64,000 bases of DNA from Lewinellaceae bacterium (GCA_016713985.1 JADJOD010000050.1:71182-135181); one strand, 5' to 3'. Shown: positions 8,938 to 19,148, counted from the first letter of the stretch. The notes: generated by a model not told the origin, from the letters alone. Numbers and translations are program-made.

Positions 8938-9064
8938 ACGGCGGATTTCCAAATCCGCCGCTCCTTTGTACAGCGGATTTCCAAATCCGCCGCTCCTTTG
9001 TACAGCGGATTTCCAAATCCGCCGCACTCTGCGTATGGCGGATTTGGAAATCCGCCGTACAAAG
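8938..9064. repeat. Array of GGCGGATTTCCAAATCCGCC palindromes
   Basis: Four palindromic units: three in one orientation joined by GCTCCTTTGTACA-like linkers, and a fourth (GGCGGATTTGGAAATCCGCC) in the other. The array fills the gap between the NACHT pseudogene start and the divergent LETM1-like gene. Related arrays occur at 7201, 26431 and 36599. There are no unique spacers, so it is not CRISPR. Confidence 0.85.
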
Positions 9065-9122
9065 GCGCCGTATACCCGGCACGACATTTGCCCCCCTCCC
9101 GTCAAAATCATTGCCTGCTCCA

Positions 9123-9539
9123 ATGGAAAACCCTGCATCTTTGTCCCGAAAAATACAATCCGGGATGAAACTCCGCAAAATCATAGGATTTCAGCGAAAA
9201 GTGCTGTGGGCGCTCCTACTGGAAGGTGTGGAAACCAAACAGATGCTCCACGCCTTCCTGCGCGAGGGACGCGGGCGGCTGCTCGTTTCCTTCAAATCCA
9301 AAAACCCGTCGCCGGAGGAACTCAAAAAAGCAGTCGAACAACTCAAGGATATCCCCCGTTTTCTTCCTTTTTTTATCGTGGTGGTGGTGCCCTTGCCGGG
9401 TGTCACCGAAAGTTACGCCTTGCTGGCCATCAGCCTCGAAAAATGGCTGGGACACAAATTCCGCTTCCTGCCCAGCGCTGTGAGCAAGGCCATCCGGGAG
9501 AAAAACGAACCGACGGGAGACGAACAATCGCCCCGGTAA
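9123..9539 (+). CDS. LETM1-like domain protein
   Basis: A 138-residue protein resembling the LETM1-like domain proteins of Bacteroidota. The centre (EQLKDIPRFLPFFIVVVVPLPG) combines a leucine/proline-rich segment with one hydrophobic stretch, and KWLGHKFRFLPSAV follows, as in that family. Its role in bacteria is not established; the mitochondrial relatives act in inner-membrane ion homeostasis and ribosome contact. ATG 9123 is used. ATG 9165 (MKLRKIIGF) is an equally good start, while the frame upstream of 9123 reads only the palindromic array. The next gene starts 78 bases downstream on the same strand. Confidence 0.6.
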   Translation: MENPASLSRKIQSGMKLRKIIGFQRKVLWALLLEGVETKQMLHAFLREGRGRLLVSFKSKNPSPEELKKAVEQLKDIPRFLPFFIVVVVPLPGVTESYALLAISLEKWLGHKFRFLPSAVSKAIREKNEPTGDEQSPR

Positions 9540-9617
9540 AGTGGAAGGCCTTTCCATCGGCACCCGATCGCGGAATGCCGTTCTGCCAGTACCTTCGCCC
9601 CTTCAACACACCAAACC

Positions 9618-10550
9618 TTGTACCCTGCTACCGGCAACCCTACCCGTCGTCGTTTCCTGACCGGCATCCTGATCCTGGTGCTGGCCAACGTTTGTTTTTC
9701 AGCCAAAGCGGTGATTGTCAAGATGATGTATCGCTACGGCGTGGATACCCAATCGGCCATCGCCCTGCGTATGTTGCTGGCACTGCCGTTTTATCTCGGC
9801 GTAGCCACACACCTGTACGGGCGTGCCGGCAACGTTCGGCTGAACAAACGGGAGTGGCTGGCCATCAGTGGCTTGGGCATCCTGAGTTATTATGTGTCGA
9901 GTATGCTCGATTTTATGGGTCTTCAATACGTCACGGCGAGTGTGGAAAGGCTGGTGTTGTTTACGTATCCCACCATCGTGTTGCTGTTATCCGCCGTTTT
10001 ATTCAAAAAAAGGATTTCCGGTACCCAGTATCTGGCGCTGGCGCTCACCTACTCCGGCGTGGTGCTGGCCTTTGCGGCGGAAAAGGGGGTGGGCGGGCAA
10101 ATAAACCTGCTGTTGGGCGGCTTGCTGGTATTTGGCTGCGCGATCACGTATTCGTTTTATGTGGTGTACACGGGTGAATACGTGCACCGGGTAGGTTCCG
10201 TCAAATTTACCTGTTACGCAGTGATTGCAGCCACGGTCCCGACCCTGATCCAAACCGGCGTACATAACCAATTCGATATATTCCGGTTTCCCGCCCAGGT
10301 GTACGTGCTTTCCGTCTGGCTGGCGGTGGCAGCCACGGTGATTCCCACCTTCCTGATCGTGGAGGGTATCCGGATTGTCGGGGCGAATAATTCCGGCATC
10401 ATCGGGTTTGTCGGACCGGTCGCAACCATTGTTCTGGGCTATATTTTCCTGGGGGAACCGGTGACAGGACTGCAATTACTGGGTACTGCGGTGGTACTGG
10501 CCGGGGTGGGGTTGTTGTCGTGGAGAGGGACGAGATCGTTTCGCAGGTAG
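9618..10550 (+). CDS. EamA-family (DMT) transporter
   Basis: Inner-membrane permease of the drug/metabolite transporter superfamily, with ten predicted helices in two EamA repeats (about residues 15-145 and 160-300). Motifs such as GLQYVTASVERLVLFTYPTIV and the closing GYIFLGEPVTGLQLLGTAVVLAGV are typical. The substrate is unknown; relatives export amino acids or metabolites. No ATG lies near the N terminus and the frame opens at TTG 9618, which I take as the start. The stop codon lies inside a perfect 40-bp inverted repeat that follows the gene. Confidence 0.85.
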   Translation: MYPATGNPTRRRFLTGILILVLANVCFSAKAVIVKMMYRYGVDTQSAIALRMLLALPFYLGVATHLYGRAGNVRLNKREWLAISGLGILSYYVSSMLDFMGLQYVTASVERLVLFTYPTIVLLLSAVLFKKRISGTQYLALALTYSGVVLAFAAEKGVGGQINLLLGGLLVFGCAITYSFYVVYTGEYVHRVGSVKFTCYAVIAATVPTLIQTGVHNQFDIFRFPAQVYVLSVWLAVAATVIPTFLIVEGIRIVGANNSGIIGFVGPVATIVLGYIFLGEPVTGLQLLGTAVVLAGVGLLSWRGTRSFRR

Positions 10551-10654
10551 TTTTAATTGGACAGGATTTACATGATCTACATGATTATTAAAATATCGGC
10601 GAAGCCGATAAAAACATGTAGATCATGTAAATCCTGTCCAATTAAAACTACCTG
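10544..10654. repeat. Perfect 40-bp inverted repeat hairpin
   Basis: Arms 10544-10583 and 10615-10654 are exact reverse complements (40 of 40), with a 31-base loop that itself folds (ATCGGCGAAGCCGAT). The left arm includes the EamA stop codon; the right arm ends eight bases before the convergent GH97 stop. It probably terminates both genes. It is related to the 2861-3058 array through the ACAGGAT..CATGATCTAC core. Confidence 0.9.
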
Positions 10655-10662
10655 TCAAAAAA

Positions 10663-12773
10663 CTATTTCGCCATCACCGAAATCGCTGTCCCACCGCTCG
10701 CTGCGAGTTTCAGTTTCAGCACATCGCCGCGGCGGACCGTCACTTTGCGGATATTTACGGGGTATGGATCGGTTTCATAATGTGCGCCGGGGCCGTCTTC
10801 ATACACGGTGGCTTCGTAGGTTTTGCCGGCGTCCAGAAAATCGAGTTTCAGCACAAAATCGCGCGGGGTTTCGTCGGTGATGCTGCCGACGAACCAGTTG
10901 GTTTTGCCTTTTTCCCGGCGCGCCACGGTGAGGTAATCACCTACGGCGGCGTTCAGCACGCGGGTATCGTCCCAGTCGACCGGTACATCGCGGATGAACT
11001 GGAAGACGTCGGGGCGTTTTTCGTAGTTCTCCGGCATATCGGCGGCCATTTGAAGGGGGCTGTACAGGGTGACGTACAGCGCCAGTTGTTTGGCCACGGT
11101 AGTATGCACCCGCTCCTTTTTGTTTTGATCAAACTGGTTGACTTCGATCTGGAAAATACCCGGAGTGTAGTCCATCGGTCCGCCGAGGATGCGGGTGAAC
11201 GGCAGCGTGCATTCATGCGACGGCGGATTGCCCTTGCTCCAGGCGTTAAATTCCTGGCCGCGCGCGGCTTCACACGCCAGCCAATTGGGGTAGGTACGGT
11301 GCAGGCCACTGGGCCGCACAGGCTCGTGCGCGTCGAGCATAACGCGATATTTGGCGGTGCGTTCGGCCACCCGCACGTAGTGATTCACCATCCACTGGCC
11401 GTCGTGCCATTCGCCGCGGGGGATAAGTTTGCCTACATAACCCGTTTTGACGGCGGGAAAGCCGTATTTGTTCATGTAGGAATAAGCCGCGTCCATCTGG
11501 CGTTCGTAACTCGGCACGGCGGCGGAGGTTTCGTGGTGCATGATGAGTTGCACCCCTTTTTCTTTCGCGTAGCGGGTCAGTTCGTCGATATCATAGTCGG
11601 GGTAAGGTTTGGTAAAGTCGAACACCTCTTCTTTTTGTTTACCGAACCAGTCTTCCCAACCGGTGTTCCAACCTTCGACGAGTACGCCGCCAAGGCCGTT
11701 TTTGGCCGCAAAATCAATATATCGCTTCGTATTGGCGGTTGTAGCGGCGTGTTTGCCGCTGGGTGTCAGGCCCGCGAGGTTATTGCCGTTTTGGCTGCCC
11801 GCGTAGTCCCAGGTGCTTTTTCCGGCATGCATTTCCCACCAGATACCGCAATATTTCATGGGTTTGATCCAGGAGATGTCGGCGATTTTGCAGGGCTCGT
11901 TGAGGTTGAGAATCAGGCGATTAGTCAGTATACCTGCCGCGTCTTTGCTCAACAAAATCGCGCGCCAGGGCGTGTGAAAAGGCAATGTATTCACCGACTT
12001 CACCAAAGAATCCGGTGTGGGGATCAGAAACGCCTTGAATTTCAATGTTTTCGGGTCTAATTGCAGGTGCAGGGCGCCGAAATCCACCAGAGCCGCTTCG
12101 GCAATACTGATGTGGGCGCCATTTTTGGCCCGCATGGTCAGGGGTGTCTGGACGTTGTAACGATCCACGATGTGTTTGGTATAAATGGATTTTTCGGCAT
12201 CGTAGATATCCGTATTAATGGCGCTCAGGGGCTGGCGGTGTAGATATGTTCGTTGGAATCGTAATCGCCGGGTATCCACCACGCATCGTGGTCGCCGGTC
12301 ATTTGGAATTCCGTCAGTTCGTCCGTGACGACCACTTTTTGACCGGCGTTGTCTTTTGTCCAAAATTCGTAGCGAAATCCCACGCCTTCATCGTAGGCCC
12401 TGAAGACAATGGCGAGTGCGGAACCTAATTTGTCGTGGCCCAGCACATAGGTCAACTGGTTGTAGTGGTCGCGGATTTCGGCGACTTCGCCCCACACAGG
12501 TTTCCAGGTCGAGTCGGATTTTTTCACATCGGCGCGGATGAGCGTGAAGTTTTTGCTCAGATCCACATCGCGGGTTTTGAAACCCAGGCGCGACCAATCC
12601 ACCACCGTAGCGCCGCGATAGGTGATTTTGTAAAAGGGCTCGCCCGTTTTATTCAGCCCGACGGTGACGGAACTTGTTTTGCCCGGCGATACGAGGGTAC
12701 GGCCCGTTTTTTGTGCCGAAAGGGTGTTGAGAAAAACAAAAAAGACGGAAGATAAGAGCAAGAGTTTTTTCAT
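10663..12773 (-). CDS. GH97 glycoside hydrolase, one frameshift
   Basis: Secreted or periplasmic glycoside hydrolase of family 97 (alpha-glucosidase or alpha-galactosidase; SusB belongs here). The signal peptide is MKKLLLLSSVFFVFLNTLSA, followed by the N-terminal beta-sandwich (SKNFTLIRADVKKSD). A TIM barrel with KYCGIWWEMH, VLVEGWNTGWEDW, LIMHHETSAAVPSYE and MLDAHEPVRPSGLHRTYPN follows, and then a C-terminal beta domain. The frame breaks at a G run (12228-12231); adding one base joins HIYTAS to LSAINTDIYD without loss. Whether it is an inverting or a retaining enzyme depends on residues I cannot align confidently. No SusC/SusD pair is nearby. Confidence 0.88.
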
Positions 12774-12857
12774 GGCAAGTGTGTGTTTTTAGCAGGCAGT
12801 AAAGATAAACAGCCGGCAGGAGCATCCCGGAAAGGATTTTTATCAGATGCTTTTTGC

Positions 12858-12889
12858 TTGCATAAACCGCGCAACTGTGGTTATCTTTG
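12858..12889 (+). promoter_or_regulatory. Bacteroidota-type promoter for the Uma2 gene
   Basis: TATCTTTG at 12882-12889 matches the Bacteroidota -7 element TAnnTTTG, with a TTG 21 bases upstream (12858-12860) as a -33 element. The predicted transcript start is only about ten bases before ATG 12908, giving a very short leader. Confidence 0.55.
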
Positions 12890-12907
12890 TTCAAAATTTA
12901 TCACATT

Positions 12908-13549
12908 ATGGAAGCGGCGGCCATCAAACCTGTTCAGGCAAAAAACGGAAAAATTTCCCTTCGTTTCGGCGATTTGGAAGTGCGGCATTTTCAGGCCCAA
13001 AAAATGACGGATGAAGAATTTTACGCTTTTTGCCTGGAAAATGCCGACCTGAAAATAGAGCAAGATAAATTTGGAAATATAACCGTTATGCCCCCTGTTT
13101 CACCTGAATCAGCAAGCAGTGAACTTGAAGTCGGTACTGATTTGACAAATTGGAACCGCCAAACCAAACTCGGCAAAACCTTCAGTTCTTCCGCGATGTT
13201 CACCCTGCCCGACGGCTCCAAACGGATGCCGGACGCCTCCTGGATTGCTCTTGAAAGGTACAATCGCCTCAGCAAAAAAGAGCGGCAGTCCTTCGCCCGA
13301 ATCGCCCCCGACTTCGTCATCGAAGTACGCAGCCCCAGCGATTCACTGGAAGAATTGAAAGAAAAAATGACCGGCGCCTGGATCGCCAACGGCGTCCGTT
13401 TAGCCTGGCTGCTCGACCCGGCCTCCCACACCGCCTGGGTGTATCGCGCCGACGGCAGCATCGAAACCGTCAGCGGGTTCGATCAAAAACTTTCCGGAGA
13501 AGACGTGCTGCCGGGGTTTGAGTTGGGATTGGACGTGATGCAGGTGTAA
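12908..13549 (+). CDS. Uma2-family putative nuclease
   Basis: A 213-residue protein of the Uma2 (DUF820) family, which has a PD-(D/E)XK nuclease fold and is common as scattered single genes. The core PDFVIEVRSPSDS with its Asp and Glu, and the following lysine-rich ELKEKMTGAWIANGVRLAWLLDP, are characteristic. The biological role of the family is not firmly known. ATG 12908 follows a good promoter; a TTG at 12887 lies inside that promoter and is rejected. A cluster of palindromes follows the stop. Confidence 0.85.
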   Translation: MEAAAIKPVQAKNGKISLRFGDLEVRHFQAQKMTDEEFYAFCLENADLKIEQDKFGNITVMPPVSPESASSELEVGTDLTNWNRQTKLGKTFSSSAMFTLPDGSKRMPDASWIALERYNRLSKKERQSFARIAPDFVIEVRSPSDSLEELKEKMTGAWIANGVRLAWLLDPASHTAWVYRADGSIETVSGFDQKLSGEDVLPGFELGLDVMQV

Positions 13550-13633
13550 CGTCAACCTCCGGTTGGCATTTTAGCTAGCCAACCGGAGGTTGGCGTTACT
13601 GAGCATAGCCAACCGGAGGTTGGTGTTACTGAG
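13550..13633. repeat. Three CCAACCGGAGGTTGG palindromes
   Basis: The 15-bp palindromic core CCAACCGGAGGTTGG occurs intact twice (near 13579 and 13609), and a closely similar inverse copy (CAACCTCCGGTTGGC) starts at 13553. The latter two are followed by TGTTACTGAG-like spacers. The cluster follows the Uma2 stop directly. Confidence 0.8.
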
Positions 13634-13726
13634 ATGGTCAAAAAAACCGATCCAGGCGGTATTTGGTCGTTTTGCGGGCGATTCTGTATTGGTATACCCT
13701 ATTTTCGCCGCTAAAATTTAAAATTC

Positions 13727-14881
13727 ATGAAAAGACTTATTTCCACCACTGTTTTCCTCTTTGTCCTGGGGCTGCTCCCGGCCCAGGAACTCCCTGCCGA
13801 ACTCAACGGCTTCCAATTCACCACGGTAAAAAAATTAGGCGTCACTCCCGTTGAAAACCAGAATAAATCCGGCACTTGCTGGGTCTATTCCGCCAACTCG
13901 TTTTTCGAAAGCGAGTTGATGCGTATGGGCAAGCCGCCGGTGAACCTCAGCGAAATGTACACCGTACACGCCGGTTACCTCGAACGCGCAGAAAACTACG
14001 TGCGGCGCCAGGCGGCGGCGGCTTTCGGCCAGGGCGCCGAAACCCACGACGTACTGAATATCGTCCGCAAATACGGCATGATGCCTTATACCGCCTACAG
14101 CGGTTTCCCGGCCGGGCAGGACAAACCCATACACGGCGAAATGGAAGCCGTTTTGAAAGCCATTCTCGACGCGGTTATCAAAATGCCCGACGGCAAACTC
14201 AGCCAGCAATGGATGAAAGCTTACACCGGCGCGCTGAACGGCTACATGGGCGCCCCGCCGGCTACGTTTAACGTTGACGGCAAACCCTTTACTCCTCAGT
14301 CCTATACCCAAAGCCTCGGCCTCAACCTGAACGATTACGTGGCACTGACCTCCTACACCCACCACCCGTTTTACAAACCGTTTGTACTTGAAGTGTCGGA
14401 CAACTGGTCGAACGGCCAGTTTTACAACGTGCCGATCGACGAGTTCATGCAGGTTGCCGACAACGCCATGAATAAAGGATATTCCATCGTATGGGCGAGC
14501 GACGTGAGTGAAAAAACATTTTCCGCCAAGGAAGGCCTGGCTATCTGGCCCGAAAAGTCGTGGGACGACCTCAGTCAGGACGAAAAAACGGCTGTTTTTA
14601 AAACGCCGGGCAAGGAAAAATGGGTGACCCAGGAAGAACGCCAGCGCGGTTTCGACGAACTCACCACCACCGACGATCACGGCATGCACATCACCGGCCT
14701 GGCAACCGACCAGAACGGCGCCAAATACTTTATCGTAAAAAACTCCTGGGGAACAGCGGTGAACAAGGATATGGGCGGCTACCTGTACGTCTCTCAATCG
14801 TATTTCCGCTGCAAAACGATGTCGATGCTCCTGCACAAAGACGCGATCCCGACCCAGATACGGCAGAAACTTGGAATTTAG
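13727..14881 (+). CDS. C1-family cysteine peptidase (aminopeptidase C/bleomycin hydrolase-like)
   Basis: Exported papain-fold peptidase of the C1B type. After the signal peptide (MKRLISTTVFLFVLGLLPA), NQNKSGTCWVYSANSF carries the catalytic Cys51, DDHGMHITGLA the catalytic His318, and VKNSWGT Asn339, so the triad is complete. Bacteroidota secrete many such enzymes for peptide breakdown; the substrate here is unknown. At 384 residues it is slightly short for bleomycin hydrolase. It is convergent with a TraB/GumN gene, with an inverted repeat between them. Confidence 0.85.
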   Translation: MKRLISTTVFLFVLGLLPAQELPAELNGFQFTTVKKLGVTPVENQNKSGTCWVYSANSFFESELMRMGKPPVNLSEMYTVHAGYLERAENYVRRQAAAAFGQGAETHDVLNIVRKYGMMPYTAYSGFPAGQDKPIHGEMEAVLKAILDAVIKMPDGKLSQQWMKAYTGALNGYMGAPPATFNVDGKPFTPQSYTQSLGLNLNDYVALTSYTHHPFYKPFVLEVSDNWSNGQFYNVPIDEFMQVADNAMNKGYSIVWASDVSEKTFSAKEGLAIWPEKSWDDLSQDEKTAVFKTPGKEKWVTQEERQRGFDELTTTDDHGMHITGLATDQNGAKYFIVKNSWGTAVNKDMGGYLYVSQSYFRCKTMSMLLHKDAIPTQIRQKLGI

Positions 14882-14882
14882 G

Positions 14883-14964
14883 AGGTTTAAAGGTTTCAGG
14901 GTTTCAGGGTTGTGGCAATGCAGAACCCTGAAACCCTTAAACCTTTAAACCCTGAAACCTTTAA
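14883..14964. repeat. Inverted repeat of GGTTTCAGGG/CCCTGAAACC units
   Basis: Short units of AGGTTT, AAAGGTTTCAGGG and their complements form an imperfect long hairpin between two convergent genes and overlap the TraB stop codon. A longer relative is at 20636-20768. It is probably a bidirectional terminator. Confidence 0.7.
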
Positions 14965-15896
14965 AAAGCATCCACCCGGTATCCTTCTTTTCGCAGCAGG
15001 GCGACCACGCCGCTTTCGCCGCCGAGGTGACCGGCGCCTACGGCAAAAAGTGTGGGGGTTTCGCGCATCAGGCGCCCCATGACGGGTATCCAGTTGTGGT
15101 TGCGGTTTTTGAGCAGGATATCTTCATAACCTTCCACGCCGAATTTTGCGTCGCCGATCAGGGATTGCATGGCCGCAATGTCCTGATTTCGATAGAGTTC
15201 CAGCATTTGGGATAATTCGTCGTTGCTGTCGTTGCCGCCCTCGGCGCTGCGCAGGGTTTCCACCAGCATTTTGGCCTGCGCTTCGTAGGGAATACTGTCG
15301 AAAATGCCCATTTGGTAAGCCACTGTTTCCAGTCCGGCCGATTCGAGTTTGCGGTAACGCGACATGCGGTACAGTTCCATTTCCACGGACGTCATTTTGG
15401 AAGTCAACGTAGTGCCGCTGCTCTCGTCGCTGGAAAGCATGGTGCTCAAAAACATGGGTTTCAGTCGTTCCAAAAAGTTACCGATCAGCCCTTTTTCGCT
15501 CATTTTTTCTTTTACAAAAGTATAATCCCCGGCAGGAAGCAGGTCTTTCAGGGTTTTCCCGCCCGGCATAAATGCTTTAGTCATCAGGCCGATCTGGGTT
15601 TTGAAATTGGTCATCTCCTTCATGTCGATTTCGAAAGTGACCCGCCGCACATTATCCAGCGCCGTGCGGGCGCCGCCGGGCAGTTCAAAATCGCTTTTGG
15701 GGATAAGGTGGATGGTGCCATACAGGTAGGAAGGTTTTTTCAGGCCGTTGCCGCTGATTTTCCACACCAGCGATTTTTCAGCGGGAACCACCTGGTCCGG
15801 CGCATAAAATACTTTTTTCGATGACGTACACCCGGATAATGCGGCAACAAGCGGAAGCAACCAAAACCAATATCTCTTCATGTTATTTTTTTTCAT
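14961..15896 (-). CDS. TraB/GumN-family lipoprotein
   Basis: Envelope lipoprotein of the TraB/GumN (Tiki-like) family, some of whose members are metal-dependent proteases. The lipobox is ALSGC. Family motifs are visible at both ends: YLYGTIHLIPKSD near the N terminus of the mature protein and FAVGAGHLGGESGVVALLRKEGY at the C terminus. The conserved His of GTIH and GHLGG would be the metal ligands. ATG 15896 (MKKNNMKRYW) and ATG 15881 (MKRYWFW) are both plausible. The open frame to 16037 has no signal at its start. Confidence 0.82.
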   Translation of the reverse strand: MKKNNMKRYWFWLLPLVAALSGCTSSKKVFYAPDQVVPAEKSLVWKISGNGLKKPSYLYGTIHLIPKSDFELPGGARTALDNVRRVTFEIDMKEMTNFKTQIGLMTKAFMPGGKTLKDLLPAGDYTFVKEKMSEKGLIGNFLERLKPMFLSTMLSSDESSGTTLTSKMTSVEMELYRMSRYRKLESAGLETVAYQMGIFDSIPYEAQAKMLVETLRSAEGGNDSNDELSQMLELYRNQDIAAMQSLIGDAKFGVEGYEDILLKNRNHNWIPVMGRLMRETPTLFAVGAGHLGGESGVVALLRKEGYRVDAF

Positions 15897-16100
15897 GTTA
15901 AACTGTGTTTGAGCAAAAAAGTTGGGTAAGTCAAAGTCGCATAAAGTGTGCCGGAGGTTGCCCGGAAAAAAACAAAAAGGCAACAGCCTGCTTTCAGAAT
16001 GCCACCTGCTCCCGGTTTCTAAGTATGCCTGTTCCACTTCTGCGGTTTTGTATTACCCGAAAACCCGTGTTTTTCATTCCTTTGTCCACACAACAACGCC

Positions 16101-16637
16101 ATGCCAACCTTTCACACATGGAAAGTCAGCGCTGTGGCAGCGCTTCTGATCCTGCTTGTTTTTCAGGCGGCGGGTTGGTTTTTGGCCTGGGCTGTGTTGG
16201 TATTTGAAGCCCATAATAAAGCCCAAATGGCCCTGCAGCGCAGGGAGGCGCCCCTGGAGCAGGTTACGATTTCCATAAAATTATTTTCAGAGATCCGGAT
16301 CGGGAAAAAAGAAATACGCCTGGAAGGAAGGCTCTACGATATAAAAAGCAGGGAAATCGCCGGTGATTCCATCCAACTTCACCTTTATCACGACCGGCAC
16401 GAAGAAGCCCTTTTAGCGGCACTTGGCGACCTGGTTGCGCCACGCGTCAGTGCCGGCAACAACCGGCACCTTCCCCTGCAACAGTGGCTCGCCAACTGGC
16501 TGGGTTCGCCGTTTTTAGTGCTTGCCGTTCAGGTTCTTTGTGAACCGCCGGCAGCGGTATTTCAACCCGTTTTTGCCTTCCTGCTACCGTTTCCGCAGTA
16601 TATGCCCACGTGCCTGGCGCCGCCGCCAAAAGGATAA
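16101..16637 (+). CDS. Hypothetical membrane-anchored protein
   Basis: A 178-residue protein I do not recognise. One N-terminal membrane helix (AVAALLILLVFQAAGWFLAWAVLVF) is followed by a soluble region containing LEGRLYDIKSREIAGDSIQLHLYHDRHE, and there is a hydrophobic, proline-rich C terminus. It lies upstream of a TonB-dependent receptor on the same strand, 284 bases away. The region after the helix looks like a small beta domain. In other genomes short proteins of this kind precede metal or heme receptors, but nothing in the sequence fixes a function. Confidence 0.55.
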   Translation: MPTFHTWKVSAVAALLILLVFQAAGWFLAWAVLVFEAHNKAQMALQRREAPLEQVTISIKLFSEIRIGKKEIRLEGRLYDIKSREIAGDSIQLHLYHDRHEEALLAALGDLVAPRVSAGNNRHLPLQQWLANWLGSPFLVLAVQVLCEPPAAVFQPVFAFLLPFPQYMPTCLAPPPKG

Positions 16638-16921
16638 AGGATTCTGACAACGTATTCCTGTAATTAACTCCAGTGGCGACCTGTCGCCCTGTGTGTGTGT
16701 TGGTCACATCGTTTGAATCCCGCCTGAAATCAAACCTGTGAGACAACACCGTTGTGTATACCCTACGTGTAAGTCGCCGGGTATACCATGCGCATTACCA
16801 GCCGCCAGTTTTCCGAAAAGAAAATCCGGCGCGGCCTGTTTTATACGTCAAAAATTACCGGGACAATGCTGCCGGAAACAAAAGGCGGCGTGTCTCCCAC
16901 ACTTTTCAACCTGACATTTCG

Positions 16922-19142
16922 ATGAAAAAATACTTCTGTATATCGGTGTGCTCGCCGCTACCTGTGCCGGCGCCCAGACGCCCGCCGACACCACACTCAA
17001 AGTCGTGCACATCCGGGAAACGGTCATTTCCGCCAACCGGGGCAGCCAGGCACGAAGTGCTGTCGCTCAACAGGTTATGGTGTTGCGCCGCAGCGATATC
17101 GAACAATTGAACGCCCAATCAACCGCCGACCTGCTCATCAACTCCGGGGCCGCATTTGTACAAAAAAGCCAGCAGGGCGGCGGCAGCCCGGTGTTGCGTG
17201 GCTTCGAAGCCAGTCGTATTCTCATGGTGGTCGACGGCGTACGAATGAACAACGCTATTTACCGCTCCGGGCATTTGCAAAATATCATTACGATGGATAA
17301 CGCCGCGCTGGAACGAGCCGAAATATTGTTTGGTCCGGCCTCCACCGTTTACGGTACAGATGCCCTTGGCGGCGCAATCTGTTTTTACACCAAAAACCCG
17401 GTGTTTGCGGGTGAAGGCGAGGGGCTAAAAACCGCCGGCAATGCCTTTTTTCGATACGGAACGGTGAATGAAGAAAAAACCGCCCATGCGGACCTCAGCT
17501 TCGGCGGAGAAAAGGTGGCGGCTCTTACTTCCTTCACTTTCAGCAACTTCGGCGACCTGCGTATGGGTGAAAACAATGGCTTTGCCCCGTTTTTCGGGAA
17601 AAGGGATTTTTACGTGGAACGAATCAACGGGCAGGATTCTTTGGTGCGCAATGCCGATCCCTACGTCCAAAAATTCAGCGGTTATCATCAGTACGATTTG
17701 CTGGAGAAAATCATCGTTCGCCCCAACGCCAACAGCAGCCATACCCTCAACGTGCAGTTCAGTAACTCATCCGATATACCGCGTTACGACCGGCTCACCG
17801 ACCCCGGAAGCGCCGGAAGACTGGCTTCCGCCGAATGGTACTACGGCCCCCAGAAACGACTGCTGGCCGCTTATACCTTCAGGCTGAACGAATTCGGCTG
17901 GTTGAACGGCGGCCTGCGCATCACTCCGAGTTACCAGGACATCGAAGAGAGCCGGCACAACCGTAACTTCGGCAATACACGCCGTACAAGCCGGGTTGAA
18001 CAGGTGAAAGTGATTGGGCTTGTAGCGAATGCCGGCAAAAACTGGGAGCGACAAAGCGTACGTTTCGGCATCGACATTCAATACAACGGCGTAAAATCCA
18101 CGGCAAAACGAACCCATGTGGAAACCGGCGATACAACTTCACAAAGCACCCGCTACCCGGACGGCGGCAGCAAGATGACCAACGCGGCAGTTTATGTCAC
18201 ACACAATTGGCAACCGGCCGGAAACGATGCCTGGTCGTTCAGTGAAGGTTTTCGGGCGGGTTTTTCCTCGCTCCATGCCCTTTTTAAGAACAAAACGTTT
18301 TTTCCGTTCCCCTTCGACGAAGTGGAGCAGAGCAGCCCGGTTGTTTCGGGCAATATCGGTGTGGTGTGGAACAGCCCCGGCGATGCGGGCTGGCGGGTTG
18401 CACTAAACGGTTCCACCGGTTTCCGGGTGCCCAATATCGATGACCTGGCCAAAGTATTCGACTCGCAGGCGGGAAGTGTGGTGGTGCCCAACCCCGGCAT
18501 CAAGCCGGAAAAAACCTTCAACCTCGACTTTAATGTCACCAAAAGTGTGACCGACCGCCTGCGCTGGGAAAACGTGCTGTGGGCAACAGCCCTGCGCAAC
18601 GCCATCGTCACCGATGTGTTTTTGTTCAACGGGCAGGATTCTATCGAATTCGACGGGACACTCAGCCGCGTGTTGGCTAATCAGAACAAACGAAAGCCAA
18701 TCTTTGGGGCTTCACCTCGGGCATTGAAGCGGATGTGTACGACAACCTGGCGCTTTACGGGTCCGTCGCTTTCACCCGCGGCCGCATCCAGGCAGAAGAA
18801 GGTGGAAAAGAGACCCCGCTCGACCACATTCCTCCGGTTTACGGGCGAGTGGGGTTCCGGTGGCATGTTGCAAACGCCAGTATTGAAGGTTCCGCCCTGT
18901 TCAACGGGAAGAAAAACCTGGAGGACTACAACCGGGAAGGTGAAGACAACCTGCAATACGCCCCGCGAGACGGTATGCCCGGCTGGCTGACGCTTAACCT
19001 GCGCGGCGGTTATCGTTTCGGGAAAAACCTGTCGCTGCAAGCCGGCATCGACAATATCCTCGATACGCAATACCGCGCGTTCGCTTCGGGCATCAACGGC
19101 CCGGGGAGGAATTTCTGGATGACGCTGCGGATGGGGTGGTAG
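16922..19142 (+). CDS. TonB-dependent receptor, heme/transferrin-type, two frameshifts
   Basis: Outer-membrane active-transport receptor. The plug domain carries VLRGFEASRILMVVDGVRMN and FGPASTVYGTDALGGAI, typical of the hemoglobin/transferrin/lactoferrin receptor group; the barrel ends in NFWMTLRMGW. Two single-base losses break it. At the A run 16925-16930, one more A gives an uninterrupted signal peptide (MKKILLYIGVLAATCAGAQ). At 18693-18695, one more A joins NQNKRK to ANLWGFTSG. With both restored the reading is intact from 16922 to 19142. The ligand (heme, iron or another metal complex) cannot be told from sequence, and no carboxypeptidase-like N-terminal domain of the SusC kind is present. 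Confidence 0.85.
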
Positions 19143-19148
19143 TTATTT

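Noticed and set aside
8938..9064. Short CRISPR array
   Set aside because: Repeat and linker sequences are nearly the same between units, one unit is inverted, and the linkers are too short.
16638..16921. Possible cobalamin-type riboswitch before the TonB receptor gene
   Set aside because: I found no conserved B12-box sequence or long paired structure in the 284-base gap.
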